Shown: positions 11,578 through 23,460, counted from the first letter of the stretch. The stretch: 64,000 bases of DNA from Clarkia xantiana subsp. parviflora (GCA_036873135.1 JAPTYO010000012.1:13524090-13588089), one strand, 5' to 3'. Made by a program: numbers and translations. The notes: a model not told the origin generated them from the sequence alone.

Positions 11578-12045
11578 TTGATGAGTCTTCTCCTTGCCGC
11601 AATCGTGGAGTCTTGCGATCATTGCAGCAGAGGAGTTTCATACTTAGCGCAACAGATGAGTCTTGCACTCAGCGTAACAGGTGATTCTTGCACTTAGTGT
11701 AACATATGAGTCTTTCTCTTAGCGTAGCATGGGAGTTTTGAACTTAGTGCAACAGATGAGTCTTGCACTCAGCTTAGCGGATGAGTCTTGCTCTCAGCGC
11801 AGCGGAGGAGTTTTGCACCTAGCGCAACAGAGGAGTATTTCACTCAGCGTAGTAGATGAGTCTTACACTTAGCGTAGTGGATGAATCTTGCACTCAACGT
11901 AACAGATGAGTCTTGCACTCAGCATAGCGAATGAGTCTTGCACTTAGCGCAGGGTGGAAGTTTTGCACTTAGTGCAACAGAGGAGTCTTGCACTTAGCGC
12001 AGCGGAGGGGTCTTGCGCTCAGCGCAACAGAGAAGTTGCGCACTT
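11578..12045. repeat. 25-bp minisatellite, about 18 copies
   Basis: Consensus CTTGCACTCAGCGTAACAGA followed by TGAGT, repeated about every 25 bases with substitutions such as GCGCAACAGAGGAGT. The copies are diverged but register is well kept. No reading frame spans it. Confidence 0.9.
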
Positions 12046-12601
12046 TCCAGGATTGAGGAGCTGTTTCCTTTAGTGATATTGGTTGCCAATTATTTCCCCG
12101 AGTTACACCTTAGCTTTACCTTGGTAATTTGATTTATTTGCCTTTCTTTGAGCGTAAGTTGTCCATTCGCTCGATAGCATCATGCACTTGGTTTGTATAG
12201 GGAGGTGGTTGTAAGTGTGGGGTCATTCCTTGTATTTTAAGAGTGGTATTGCCCCCGGTAGTGGGCATAACCCGAATTTTGAAGACGGGGGGTTCGACTC
12301 ACGCATTGCTTGCAGCTTTTCTTCCAAGTTTTTTGGGTTTCAATGCGTCTAGTATTCTGTTTAGTCAAATATGTGCTTGAGAATGCTCTACCCGGATAGA
12401 TGAGCAATGCCGGGGGCCATAATCTCATTGGTGAGACGCATGCTCGGCCTTGACAAAGTCTTGAGTCCGACGGTCCACTTTCCAACTCTTACCCTATAAT
12501 GACGGCGAAGTTGTCTAAGTTCGGGTTGTGTTGTTCATACCTGGTTGCACCTTCCATACTCGTAATCGATCAGCGTTGGTCTTGTTGTAGTAGAGTAGTA
12601 A

Positions 12602-13952
12602 GTCAGCCCATTAATTAATCAAGTCCCAAAAACATGTATCTCCGAGATCCATCCCATAATCGAAACAAGGCATAAAGGTTTAACTGTTATGTGAATAATA
12701 ATAAACCCTTGAGCACTGTGTAGGCCATTTAAGGTTCAAAACATTTGGATTTTAAAACTTGACCTCCCTATTTTATTTAAATTGACTTGAAAATTCGGTT
12801 CGGTTCAGTCAATTTCGGTCCGGTTCGGTCCAGAAAAATCCGGTTCGGGTCCTGTTTAGTAAAATCCGGTTCGGTCCGATTTTATTTTCAAAATCTGGTT
12901 CGGTCTGAACCGGTCTAATAAAAATAGGGTTTGGTTCGGTTCAACACTCAAAACCGGTTCGGTTAGATCCACTTAGTTACCCGGTCCGACCCGACAAGGT
13001 CGAACCGATTAAGAAAACTCGCTTCGGTTTAAGCGTCCCGGTTTGGTATATTAGACCGGCCCATTAATTAATCCAAAGGGTTTGGGCCGAAATGTTTACT
13101 TGTGGGCTAAGTAGGGTTTTGATGTCCACTAAAAACTTAATTTAGCCACCAAGTAACATTAATTATATAAAATAATTTCCCATATTATATATATATAAAT
13201 TCGGCACAATTAAAAATATATATATATATATATATAAATACTTATTTGTTGTCAGTATCTTAAATAGGGTAACAAATATACTGACAATATATTTTCTTAA
13301 TCTTTTTGGTAACTAAATCTATCAATAATATCTTTAACCCTATTTAAATATTTAGATATATATTGATAGTTATATATATTTCTATATATTAATGTGAATC
13401 TATCCTAATGTTCCCAATTATAGATATATTGTTACCTAGATTAAATATTAAAATATGGTAAACAATAGTTCTAAAAAAATTTGCCGATTTTTTATTTTCA
13501 ACATTGGTGCTTAAGAAATTAGAAATTTCACCTTGTAATTCCTAGGGTTTGGCCGAAACTAACACCTAACTGGAAACAAGTGGTCAAATTTCAAGATCAA
13601 ATTTTAATAAGATCTACAATCTAATGTTCGATTTTGATAAAAATTATGTTTTTCTTGAAGATCATGAACATCAAATTTTCCTAAGAACATCATGAAAATT
13701 TCGGACCACTCATAACTTTAAAAAATTCGAAAATTTTAATTTTTCTTTCTTTAAAATTTTCGGCCCAAAATAATAATTCTCAAGAACATCAATTTATCAA
13801 AATCATGAACTCCTAACACAGGTTCTGATACCACTGTTAGATTACGGGGAGTAATCACTACGGATACTATAAACATGGCACATGCTAGTAATCAATATTA
13901 CGCAGCGGAAGATTCGCACATACCGCAGACGTAATTCGTAGTCCCAAGATCC
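12602..13952 (-). mobile_element. Truncated copia 5' end, minus orientation
   Basis: On the minus strand the order is: the last 118 bases of an LTR (13952-13835, ending CTAACA), then a primer-binding site GTGGTATCAGAACCT (13834-13820) complementary to initiator tRNA-Met as in many Ty1/copia elements, then about 1.2 kb of non-coding leader. The leader is rich in GGTTCGGTCCGGTT-type sequence and TA repeats. No gag or pol follows before 12602. Confidence 0.75.
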
Positions 13953-14556
13953 TGTAAGCATAGGTGATGGGCGCCGTAAAATGGTAGCCCATTATATGTA
14001 TAGGTTACCTAAGTAAATTGGGTATATGTCACTTTAGGACATTGGGCCTGACCTAAATCCCAATAGACATGAGAGGCCCAAAATTGGGCCTCCCTATACT
14101 AGATGGCCGGCCGAAACTTAGGAGGTGGTAAAGTGGATTTTTGTCCACTTTACTCCTCCTATATATATATAGGTAGTTATGGGTTTTATTAGGGTTAATC
14201 ACAATTCCCTTTAAGTGGTGATTTGAGAGAAAACCCTTCCTCCCAGAAACACCACATTCGGCCGCACCATACATCAACACCAAGGGTGTGCCAATTTGCC
14301 TTCGAGCAAACACTCCGGAGATCTGTCCTCTTGCCAAGAATCGATCATAGGCTTTGCTGTGGAGAATATACCACGTAGGGCTTTTTTCACAAGAACTCCC
14401 ACTGGTGCCGACCGGAGGATCGTGAACTCCCTCCTGCGAAGATCTTGGGTCTACGGATAACTGTAGAGGTATGTGTAAATCTTCCGCTGCGTAAGTTCGA
14501 TTACTAGCATGTACCATGATTTAGTTTCCGTAGTGATTACTCCCCGTAATCTAACA
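13953..14556 (+). mobile_element. Copia LTR, plus orientation (604 bp)
   Basis: Begins TGTAAGCATAGGTGATGGGC and ends CCCCGTAATCTAACA. The same LTR family occurs at 53934-54532, which fixes both ends. It contains a TATATATATAGG promoter-like stretch (about 14160-14172) and the phrase GGGTGTGCCAATTTGCC shared by both copies. An open frame on the opposite strand (14053-14517) is incidental. Confidence 0.85.
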
Positions 14557-15163
14557 GTGAGCCTGTGTTAGGAGTTCATGATTTTGATAAATTGGTGTTC
14601 TTGAAAATTTTATAATTTTGAACCGAAAATTTTAAGAAGAGAAAATTTAAAATTTTTGAATTTTTGGTTTATGTGTGGTCCGAGATTTTCATGATGTTCT
14701 TAGGAAATTTGATGTTCATGATCTTAAGAAAATGATGTTATTTATCAAAATCAAACATTGGATTGTAGACCTTATTAAAATTTGATCTTAAAATTTGACC
14801 ACTTGTTCCCAATAACTAGTTTGTGCCGAAAATTTTATGTAAATTACAAGGTAAATTTTTTAATTTCTTGGTGTCCAAGCAAACAAATTTCGGCCATATT
14901 ATAATAAAATACTGTTTACCATATTTTAATATTTAATCTAGGTAACAATATATCTATAATTGGGAACATTAGGATAGATTCACATTAATATATAGAAATA
15001 TATATAACTATCAATATATATCTAAATATTTAAATATGTTAAAGATATTATTGATAGATTTTAGTTACCTAAAAGATTGAGAAAATATATTGTTAAAATA
15101 TGTTTCCCTATTTAAGACACTGACAATAAATATAATATATATTTATATGTATGTGCCGAATTT

Positions 15164-15201
<38 letters not shown>

Positions 15202-15263
15202 ATTGATTTAATCTTAAAGATAGAATCTTAGCAATAAATATATATATGTAATAATGTTGGCCA

Positions 15264-15303
<40 letters not shown>

Positions 15304-15893
15304 ATATTGGAAATTATTTTTATATAGTTAATGTTACTTGGTGGCTAAGTTAAATATTTTTGGACTTTAAAACCTTACTTGGGTCACAAGTAAACATTTC
15401 GGACCATCCTTTCAAATTTTAATAATTGGGCCGGTCCAATATGTCAAACCGGGACGAATTTAAATCGAACCGGGTTTTCTCAATCAGTTCGACCTAATCG
15501 GGGCGGGTCGGACCGGGGTAACTAAGTGGATCTAACCAAACCAGTTTTGTGTGTTGAACCAAACCGAACCCTATTTTTATTGGACCGGTTCGGGCCGAAC
15601 CGGATTTTAAAATTAAACCGGACCGGACCGAATTTTCCTGACCGAAACTAAACCGGATTTTATGGACCGAACCGGACCAAATCGGACCGAAATTGACTGA
15701 ACCGAACCGTATTTTTAAAATTGAGTTCAAGTCAATTAAAATAGGGAGGTCAAGTTTTAAAATTCAAATGTTTTGAACCTTAATAGACATACACAGTGCT
15801 CAAGGTTTGCTAACCTTTATGCCTTGTTTCGATTATGGGGATGGATCTCGGAGATACATGTTTTGGGACTGGTTAAATTAGTGGGCTGAATTG
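14557..15893 (+). mobile_element. Copia leader downstream of the LTR at 13953
   Basis: Mirror image of the left arm. The primer-binding site is damaged here (GTGAGCCTGTGTTAGG instead of GTGGTATCAGAACCTGTG). It holds TA microsatellites at about 15165-15196 and 15268-15300 and an AACCGGACCGGACCG-rich tract at about 15440-15710. No protein-coding domain recognised. Confidence 0.65.
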
Positions 15894-16554
15894 CAATTGT
15901 TTATTATTCGATATATATTTATGCATAATTAGAAATGTTGTCTTGACTGAGTCAAGCTAGCTGGATATTGCATATTGTGCGCGGAGTCCTGGTTAAATAT
16001 ATGGAATGCGCACTAAGATAGACATGCTGTGATGGTTGGAAATGTCTAGGATTCATGTCTAGAATGTTGCGTGATTTAATATAAGCATGAATTGCAAACA
16101 GCCCCTAATGTTTAATTATTTTAAAATCGAAAACCAGTCGCCAAATGTGTATGATGGATGTGAATGTGACATGTTTGACACGTATGCTAGAATGTTGAGG
16201 ATGTAGTTGCATTTGATAATTTACTTGGAAGTAGAATTATATATGCAAGCACGATTCCTCGGAACATTACACGCATGACGCGTAAGCATGAGTGTGGTTT
16301 GTATGATGAATGTTACTGGCGTATGATAATTTACATGGATAGTAGAATTATATATGCATGAGTGAATTCATCGGAATATTTTTCCAAAATAAAAAGGGCA
16401 TTAGGAAAGCCAAGATCGAGTATGCTTATTTTAAAGTTCCCGTTCCGGTAATCTGCGATTAAAACCATTTTAAAAGACTGATCTATTGGAAAGAAAACGA
16501 CGATAATATGAACTCTTTCACAACCATCTTCCATTGTTTACTGGTGGTCGGTTG
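15894..16554. other. Intergenic, no gene seen
   Basis: Moderately AT-rich DNA between the copia inverted repeat and the truncated Tat-like element. Contains a short internal direct repeat (GATAATTTAC plus GTAGAATTATATATGCA at about 16218 and 16326). No gene or named element recognised. Confidence 0.5.
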
Positions 16555-16560
16555 GTTTAG

Positions 16561-17912
16561 ATGACTGAGAAATCATTCTTTGTCGGATTCTATCTTAATA
16601 AAATTGAACAAGGTTCTGATGAAACCTTGGCCAATTATTACACTAGGTTCCATAAGATACTCCAACAGTTAAATGAAGACGCCACGGATGGCGAGTTGAT
16701 CAGGACCTTCTGGAGAGGTCTTAGGACGCAGAGCCAAGCTCTGAAGGACAACATGGTGATGAAGCCGGTGAGAAAGATCGATGCCCTCGCCACGAAGGTG
16801 AAGAAGTACATAGATCTGGAAAGATCACACGAGAAGTCGCCTCGAGAAATCAAGCGCCAAGCGTGCCAACAAAAACCGAAGAAGGCTCCGCTTCTCGACC
16901 ACCTAAGAGGGAAGAAAGACGAAAGGGGAACTTCTGATCTGGAAACCGTCCGGTAATAAGAAATCCTAACTCTTATCCAGGAAAGTTCACTCATCTTACA
17001 CACAATGTGACGGTGGTACTCCAGGAAATGGAAAAGCTTCGCCTCAGCCACCCGCCACCCATAAAGAAGAACCTAATGGGTCACCAAATGAGCGCCTATT
17101 TTCGTTACCATCAAACACGGGGGCACGATACAAAAGAGTGTATCATCCTAAAGCAAGATATAGAAGCCCTTATACAAAGGGGCAAACTGTTGAAATTTAT
17201 TGAGAAGGCCTCCAATGCTCCAAAAAAGCGGGATCGAAGCCCAAGGGAAGATTCTCGATCCCCTCCACCCGACCATCCCGCTCCAAGAGGAACGATAAAT
17301 TTCATTGCCGGAGGATTCGCTGCAGAAGGAGGAACAAATTCGGCTCGGGAAGTGTACGTTGCACAAATATCCACGGCGGCAGTAATGGGGAAGAGACCTC
17401 GGGAACCCGACCTCGAGACCATTAGTTTTACGATCAGCGATCTTGCAAAAATAGATCAACCACATGAAGATGCTCTGGTGGTCACTCTACTGATCGCCAC
17501 TTATAAAGTCAAAAGGATCCTCATCGATAGTGGAAGCTCGACGGATATCCTCTTTTACCAAGCATTCTTACAACTAGGTTTCTCCAAAAAGGATCTAAAG
17601 AAAGTCGATTTTCCTTTAACAGGCTTCGCAGGAGAAACTATTTATCCTTTGGGTGCCATTCGACTTACCACCGTCTTAGGAGGAGACAAGACCTTACAAG
17701 TGGATATACTTTTCGTAGTGGTTGATGCAGTTTCATCCTACAACGCCATTATTGGGAGAACTACTCTCAATCCTTACCGCATCATCCCTTCAGCGGCGCA
17801 TCACGTAATGAAATTCTCGACGCCTCGGGGAATCGGTGAAGTTCGAGGAGATCGGGCCATAGCGCGATACTGCTATCATACGGCGACACGACGATCAAAG
17901 AAGTCACAGTAA
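16561..17912 (+). pseudogene. Gag-protease remnant of element B, frameshifted
   Basis: Two ORFs in different frames. 16561-16956 encodes the end of a Retrotrans_gag domain (QGSDETLANYYTRFHKILQQ, then GELIRTFWRGL). 17007-17912 begins with a damaged zinc-knuckle-like segment (YFRYHQTRGHDTKEC; the usual first Cys is Phe) followed by RGTINFIAGG and a retroviral-type aspartic protease with active-site DSGSSTDIL (Asp near 17525) and the flap-side IIGRTTLN motif. The frame change near 16950-17000 and the missing gag N-terminus make it non-functional. It is followed directly by non-coding repeats, so pol is absent. Confidence 0.88.
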
Positions 17913-18062
17913 CTTTTGTGATAGATACCTATTTTTGTTATAACTAATGCCAAGCTTTCCTTTTTGATGTAATATTCAGGAAATGATGAATGAAATGGTC
18001 CCCCGAGATCTATTTTCTTTATAAAGAAATCATTTCGATATTATCATCCTCGACTTGCGCCA

Positions 18063-18985
18063 TCCAAATCGGTTGTCGACCATTATGTGCCCAAGATGGC
18101 GACTAAAGCCTAGGTGCGGCGACAATTCGATCGAAGACCTCCAAATCGGTTGTCGACCATTATGTACCCAAAATGGCGACTAAAGCCTAGGTGCGGCGAC
18201 AATTCGATTGAAGACCTCCAACTCGGTTGTCGACCATTGTGCCCAAGATGGCGACTAAAGCCTAGGTGCGGCGACAATTCGATCGAAGACCTCCAAATCG
18301 GTTGTCGACCATTATGTGCCCAAAATGGCGACTAAAGCCTAGGTGCGGCGACAATTCGATCGAAGACCTCCAAATCGGTTGTCGACCATTGTGCCCAAGA
18401 TGGCGACTAAAGCCTAGGTGCGGCGACAATTCGATCGAAGACCTCCAAATCGGTTGTCGACCATTATGTGCCCAAAATGGCGACTAAAGCCTAGGTGCAG
18501 CGACAATTCGATCGAAGACCTCCAAATCGGTTGTCGACCATTATGTGCCCAAGATGGAGACTAAAGCCTAGGTGCGGCGACAATTCGATCGAAGACCTCC
18601 AAATCGGTTGTCGACCATTATGTGCCCAATATGGCGACTAAAGCCTAGGTACGGCGACAATTCGATCGAAGACCTCCAAATCGGTTGTCGACCATTATGT
18701 GCCCAAAATGGCGACTAAAGCCTAGGTGCGGTGACAATTCGATCGAAGACCTCCAAATCGGTTGTCGACCATTATGTGCCCAAAATGGAGACTAAAGCCT
18801 AGGTGCGGGGACAATTCGATCGAAGACCTCCAAATCGGTTGTCGACCATTATGTGCCCAGGATGGCGACTAAAGCCTAGGTGCGACGACAATTCGATCGA
18901 ATACCTCCAAATCGGTTGTCGACCATTATGTGCCCAAAATGGCGATCAAAGCTTAGGAACGGCGACAACTCAATCAAAATCATCA
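18063..18985. repeat. 77-bp tandem array, 12 copies
   Basis: Twelve copies of a unit containing GGTTGTCGACCATTATGTGC, GGCGACTAAAGCCTAGGTGC and GACAATTCGATCGAAGACCT. Most are 77 bp; some lack two bases (ATTGTGCCC form). Copies are about 95 percent alike by eye except the last. The array lies between the protease and the antisense ORF, the hypervariable 3' region from which satellites are known to arise in Tat/Ogre elements. Confidence 0.97.
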
Positions 18986-19253
18986 CGTCTCAACAGATGA
19001 TACCACCCCCCGACAATGAAGGTCGAGGTATGTCCTATGTTTATCAAAAGGGATATAAATATTAACGATTCTTAAATCGATAAATTCTAGCAAAGAACGA
19101 CAGAAGCTAGAAATCCTTTATTAAAGAAATTTATTACAAAAGAGTCATCCTCAAAAGAAGAACATTTTAGATGAGTAAAAACTCTCATAAAGTTTTCTTC
19201 CCCTTAGAGGACGAGGTTACAAAATCATCAATTTCTTTGGTGACTTCTAAGTA

Positions 19254-20570
19254 TTACTGAAAAAGAGGAACCCGAGAAAAAGGAAAGTCAGGTTGATATG
19301 CTCTTAAGTTAGCAACCATCTCCTTTAAAGATGAGAAGAGCAAGTCCGAAGCTGCCACGGTAATATCAGAGGTCAAAGCGGAACTTGCCTTATATTGCTC
19401 CACGGCCGTAGCTTCAGATTTCCTCAAGGCCGACACTTCCTTTAGCAACACGTCGACTCTCTCCCCCAATACCGTATTCTCGACTTGAAGGTTATCCTTC
19501 TCCTTTTTCTTTCTCTCTAATAAATAATGATGCTCCTTCATCAAACCGATGGAACTTTGTAAGTATTCCTCGCACTTATGAAGATCACGCCGCAAAAGGG
19601 AAGAGGTCTCATCTGCTAGTTTGAGGTCCTCTTTCAACTTAGCATTCTCCTCTCGGAGGCTTTGAACTACAGTCACAATTGCTGGGGGCACAGAAGTCTT
19701 ATTTTTCTTAGACGCTTGTAACTCCTCGAGAAGATCGATTATCAAGCGAGAAAGCTGAAGGGAGTCTCGGGAGATCTATGAAAAAGAAACTAATGAACTA
19801 TTTAATGAAGCAAATAAAGAGGAAACATGACGAGCTTATTAGAGGGTCGCCCTTACCTCAGCCTGTTTTGAGAGAAAAAGGCGAACAACTTTTTCCACAT
19901 CCTCAGGATCCGTTCCCAGACGAAGACAATCTCGAGGGGGAACGGAAGCATTCAACAAGTGAAGTGCCAGATCGGAGCCAACGAATGAATGTCCCTCTTT
20001 GAGAGAATATCCCTGCAAAGATCGGAGAGGATCTCAATTCTTGTTTGGATCCACAACAAGATTCAACAACATATCCCAGTTGAAGGGAGGACCCCTCGTA
20101 ACTCGGAAAACCACCGGAAGACACCTCAGGAGGAGAAGATAACGAAGTTGGCTTATCAGCTTGAGGTGAAGACTTTGAAGTTGAGGAAGAAGATGAACTT
20201 CCTCCTTGTCTCCTCCTTCGCCAAGAATCGCCGCCCCTGTCCCGACTCGAGCGGCGAGCAATACTCTTTGCCTTACCTTGGGAGGAGTATGGCGGTGAAG
20301 GCTCAACAGGAAGATTGGCGTCAACATCAGTAGAAATATCGAAAGAAGCCCCCCGATTAACTACCGGAGCAGGGGCCGAGGAGGTACTCGCCATAACTGA
20401 AGAGATTGGGACCTCCTCCTTAGCTCGAAGGTGGTTCCGGAGAATCATTTTTATAAATTCTGGAAAGAATAATCCACGTTGATAAAAAGTCGTCGAAAAA
20501 AAAAGGTATTCAATGAAAACAAAAAATAAGAATCCCCTCAAAAGTACCTGAAGAAGGGGAATCAGCCATG
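19254..20570 (-). pseudogene. Antisense ORF of element B, coiled-coil protein, spliced
   Basis: On the minus strand an ATG (MADSPSS) near 20570 is followed by a Ser/Arg-rich exon (SRDRGGDSWRRRRQGGSSSS, about 20260-20200), then GYSLKEGHSFVGSDLALHLL (about 20010), ending DVEKVVRLFLSKQAE at a GT donor (GAGGTAAGG, about 19855). The next exon starts after TTTTTCATAG at about 19779 (ISRDSLQLSRL) and runs to the stop at 19254. It is a long heptad-rich coiled coil (LREENAKLKEDLKLADE; LLERKKKEKDNLQVEN), with C-terminus AYQPDFPFSRVP. The first part needs another intron or carries frameshifts. Function unknown; its C-terminus resembles the antisense ORF at 63441-64000. Confidence 0.7.
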
Positions 20571-20800
20571 GTAACCGGAGCTTACAGAAGACTTACAGAA
20601 GTTAACTCTAAGATGGAGTCAAAATTAGACACTAAAGAAGAGGCAATGGTGGTATTTATACTAGAGCCTCTCCCCCAAAAGGAACAACTTCCCAAACTTC
20701 TGTGAACCCAAGAGTTCTATCGGCTAACAGAGTATTCTCGCACTCGACTCAAGACCTCCCCTTTATAAATAAAGTTGACGACTTAAGTCTCGGGGGCAAG

Positions 20801-21639
20801 TGTTGGGTTATGATTGATTGAACTCGTCATTAAGCACAAGAGTCGAGTACGTTCAAAGGGCATGGAAAGAAGAGTCGCCGACCTTTCTGACTCATCTTAA
20901 CGAGATATGGATGAAAGGTCGACGACAACTTACGAAAAAAGTAGACTTCCAAAGTACGACTACTCGTCACTAGGAGAAACCTTCCTTCGAAGGTAAAGAC
21001 AGGTGGCGACCTGCTTATCATTATCATCAGAAGAAACCTTCCTTCGAAGGTAAAGACAGGTGGCGACCTGCTGGTCACTATCATCAGAAGAAACATTCCT
21101 TCGAAGGTAAAGACAGGTGGCGACCTGCTTGTCACTATCATCAGAGGAAACCTTCCTTCGAAGGTAAAGACAGGTGGCGAGATACAATAGGCATTGCGAT
21201 GCGAAGAGCTTTACTTGGGGAAATAGAAGGAACATGTATCACCCGCGCCCTGCTTGTCACCGTCAGTAGAGGAAACCTTCCTCTAGAAGTAAAGATGAGG
21301 TGGCGACCTGCTTGTCACCTGCTTGACCGACTCTAAAGAGAAACCCCCGAAAGAGGGTAACCGCCATATAAAATCGGTAACTTATCCCTATAAATAGGGA
21401 CTATTTCTATTTTACTTGATTACATTCAGTCAGTTAAAAATACGTTCATATATTATTACTCTCAAATCCATTACTGACTTAAGCTTCGGAGTAGAATCAT
21501 GGCCATCCCACCCCTTTTTCAGGTTCTCGCCCTATATGACCTCTTAGAGGAAAACTTAGCGTTCGAGAGAGCTAAGTCCGAGGCGATACTTGGAAGTCCA
21601 TTCCCCGAAGTTCAAGGCCACGTCATTTTGATCCCAACA
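20801..21639 (+). mobile_element. 3' LTR of Tat-like element B (839 bp)
   Basis: Starts TGTTGGGTTATGATTG directly after the polypurine tract and ends GATCCCAACA, paralleling GATCCAACA at the end of the element D LTR. TATAAATAGGG at 21389 and GACTTAAGCTTCGGAG at about 21477 match the other Tat-like LTRs. The short ORF at 21499 is LTR sequence read by chance. Confidence 0.83.
20971..21190. repeat. 57-bp tandem repeat within LTR B, about 4 copies
   Basis: Units contain CCTTCCTTCGAAGGTAAAGA and GGTGGCGACCTGCTTGTCAC. A diverged fifth copy lies at about 21260-21310. Each unit includes the palindromic CCTTCGAAGG. Confidence 0.9.
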
Positions 21640-22333
21640 ACGTTCAATAAGTTTTTAGAAAAAAAAAAAATCATAAAACTAGTCACCCTTGTATTATATT
21701 TGTAAATCAAAAAATTATTTTTATTTATAATTATTTTTTAAGAAACAACATATTATACATAATATATGTTAAACAATGATTTTATCATTTTCATAATAAT
21801 GAACGTAACCGATGTGGATAGTATAGAAAATAAGACGTGTGCCTTAACCAACTGTCCCATAGTCCGAACTTATGGGTGAAGGCATTTAGCACACTCTTAT
21901 ACTTTAACATCCTTCGAACCTTCTCGGCCTTGACCAACTTTGGGTCAAACTATGGATATTAGCTCGGCCACCTCGGCCTTGACCATCTCTGGGTTAAATA
22001 TAATGGAGATTCGAAAATGCGCGCTATGATACTATATTAGAAAACAAGACGTGTGCATTAACCAACTGTCTCATAAGTCTAAATTTATGAGTGAAGGCAT
22101 TTAGCGCACTCTCAATTGAATATAATGAAATTGATTTTAAATATCTTAATCAAAATATTTTAATAATATTAATATAATAAGTTTTTAGTAATTAATATTT
22201 GGAGAAAGAAAAATTAATAATCCATTTTATTCTCTATATTATTATTTTTACTTTTAAGTTTTAACCTATGTTGTTTTTTTATTAGCTGAATCTATATACG
22301 TGGCAGACTGGGACTAAGGAATAATTTTTCTTA
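21640..22333. other. AT-rich intergenic DNA with one direct repeat
   Basis: No gene. A segment of about 70 bases containing AAGACGTGTGC and TTAACCAACTGTC occurs twice, near 21830-21900 and 22040-22112, about 210 bases apart. The origin was not recognised. Confidence 0.5.
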
Positions 22334-23250
22334 GAGCATCCACAATGCAAGAAAAAAATGGAGGACAACTCCTCCATGTGGCAATGTGAGTTGTCACTTT
22401 GCATTGGAGATGAACAAGATTTTTTGTCCAATCCCTCCAAGGAGGGATCCACTCTCACATCCCACCATTAATATGGTGATATAGTATAGAAGAAAAAATT
22501 GTTAATCTTATTAATATTAAAAGAATATGCAGGGCCAACTTGGTAGACACCATTGGAGTAGTGATCTAAGACACTCATTTTTATAATAATATATTAATTA
22601 TGTGGCGCTAATGTGGCATTAAATGGGATGGGAGTTGGGATTAGGGGTGAAACTGGACCGGTCGGACCGGATTTTTGCTTGTTTCGGTCGGGTACCTAAA
22701 TTTTCGGTCCGGTTTTTTCCCTTAAAAAAATCCGACCAAAAAACCGTTTGAGGAAAAATAAACCGTCAATTGGTAGTACGGTTTTTTCGGTTCGGTTTTC
22801 GGTTTAAACCGAAAATCCAATATTAGCAATTATCATTCAAAATTCTCTTTATTTTCATGGACAATATCATATCAAAATGATAAATAAGTTCCATTAATAT
22901 AATTAAATAAATTATAAAATACAACTAGAAAAATTAATATTTATAAGTGACTATTTTACAATTCATATTATATAATTAATTAATTATATTAATTAATATC
23001 AACTAATATAATATATATTATATATATTTAATTAGCATAACGGTCGGTTCGGTCTCCACGGTCCTCAAAGCTCAAAATCCGAACCGGACCGAAAAACCGA
23101 ATTAGAGTAAAAAAAATCCGACTAAAAACCAAACCGCATACTACGGATTCGATTTTTTCGGTCCGAACCGGTTCAATTTTCACCGGTTTTTCGGACCAAC
23201 CGGATTTTGATTTCACCCCTAGTTGGTGGGATTGTGCATTGTGGATGTAT
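22334..23250. mobile_element. MITE-like foldback element interrupted by another element
   Basis: Terminal inverted repeats: CATCCACAATGC (within 22334-22348) and GCATTGTGGATG (within 23236-23250), 12 bases identical. Removing the inner element 22642-23221 leaves about 337 bp, a normal MITE size. No clear target-site duplication was identified. The right end is about 210 bp before the BTB gene start codon. Confidence 0.6.
22642..23221. mobile_element. Non-autonomous hAT-like element (580 bp)
   Basis: Ends TAGGGGTGAAA and TTTCACCCCTA are inverted repeats, followed inward on both sides by CCGGTCGG / GGTTCGG-type imperfect palindromes. Flanks GTTGGGAT and GTTGGTGG match at the first five of eight positions, a weak hint of an 8-bp duplication. 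The middle is AT-rich and non-coding. Confidence 0.6.
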
Positions 23251-23460
23251 CACAAAGAAAAGGAACACAAAACCACAAGAAGCGCGTCACGGTCGGTCAC
23301 GCAGTAGGCCTTCACTGACACTTCTCTATCTCTCTCGGACTCTCTTGTCTATCTATCCGTCTAGCTATACACTCTAACCGCGATTCTCCGCTCAAATCCA
23401 ATAGAGAGATCCTCTTCTACGTTCGAATTTCGATGCTTCTGGGGTAATAATTGAAGCAGC

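Larger units (their letters stand above)
10520..12590 (-). mobile_element. Internal 3' region of Tat-like element A
   Basis: DNA next to the polypurine tract of LTR A and, on the minus strand, upstream of it. It has no retained coding domain. It consists largely of two tandem-repeat fields (listed separately). Such hypervariable repeat-rich 3' regions are known in Tat/Ogre-type plant elements. The right end abuts the inverted copia pair at about 12602; gag, protease and pol are missing. Confidence 0.6.
12602..15893. repeat. 3.3-kb inverted repeat (arms ~1.35 kb)
   Basis: The left arm 12602-13952 is the reverse complement of the right arm of roughly 14440-15893. Examples: ATGTATCTCCGAGATCCATC at 12633 pairs with the reverse complement near 15846; TGTTAGATTACGGGGAGTAA at 13835 pairs with TTACTCCCCGTAATCTAACA ending at 14556. 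The unpaired centre is about 13953-14440. Arms differ by many substitutions and small indels, so the event is not recent. The arms are two copies of one copia 5' end, described separately. Confidence 0.92.
16555..21639 (+). mobile_element. 5'-truncated Tat-like Ty3/gypsy element (element B)
   Basis: Order on the plus strand: partial gag, protease, 77-bp tandem array, antisense coiled-coil ORF, polypurine tract CTCGGGGGCAAG (20789-20800) and 3' LTR (20801-21639). There is no 5' LTR and no reverse transcriptase, RNase H or integrase. The antisense ORF downstream of the coding region is a recognised property of the Tat lineage. Either pol was deleted or this was a non-autonomous gag-only type element. 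Confidence 0.8.

Noticed and set aside
14053..14517. 154-residue minus-strand ORF
   Set aside because: Antisense to a copia LTR; the homologous LTR at 53934 does not preserve it.
18063..18985. CRISPR-like array
   Set aside because: Units are identical tandem copies without unique spacers, inside a plant retrotransposon.
20830..21235. Repetitive ORFs with [14 protein letters not shown] units
   Set aside because: Antisense reading of the 57-bp repeat in LTR B.
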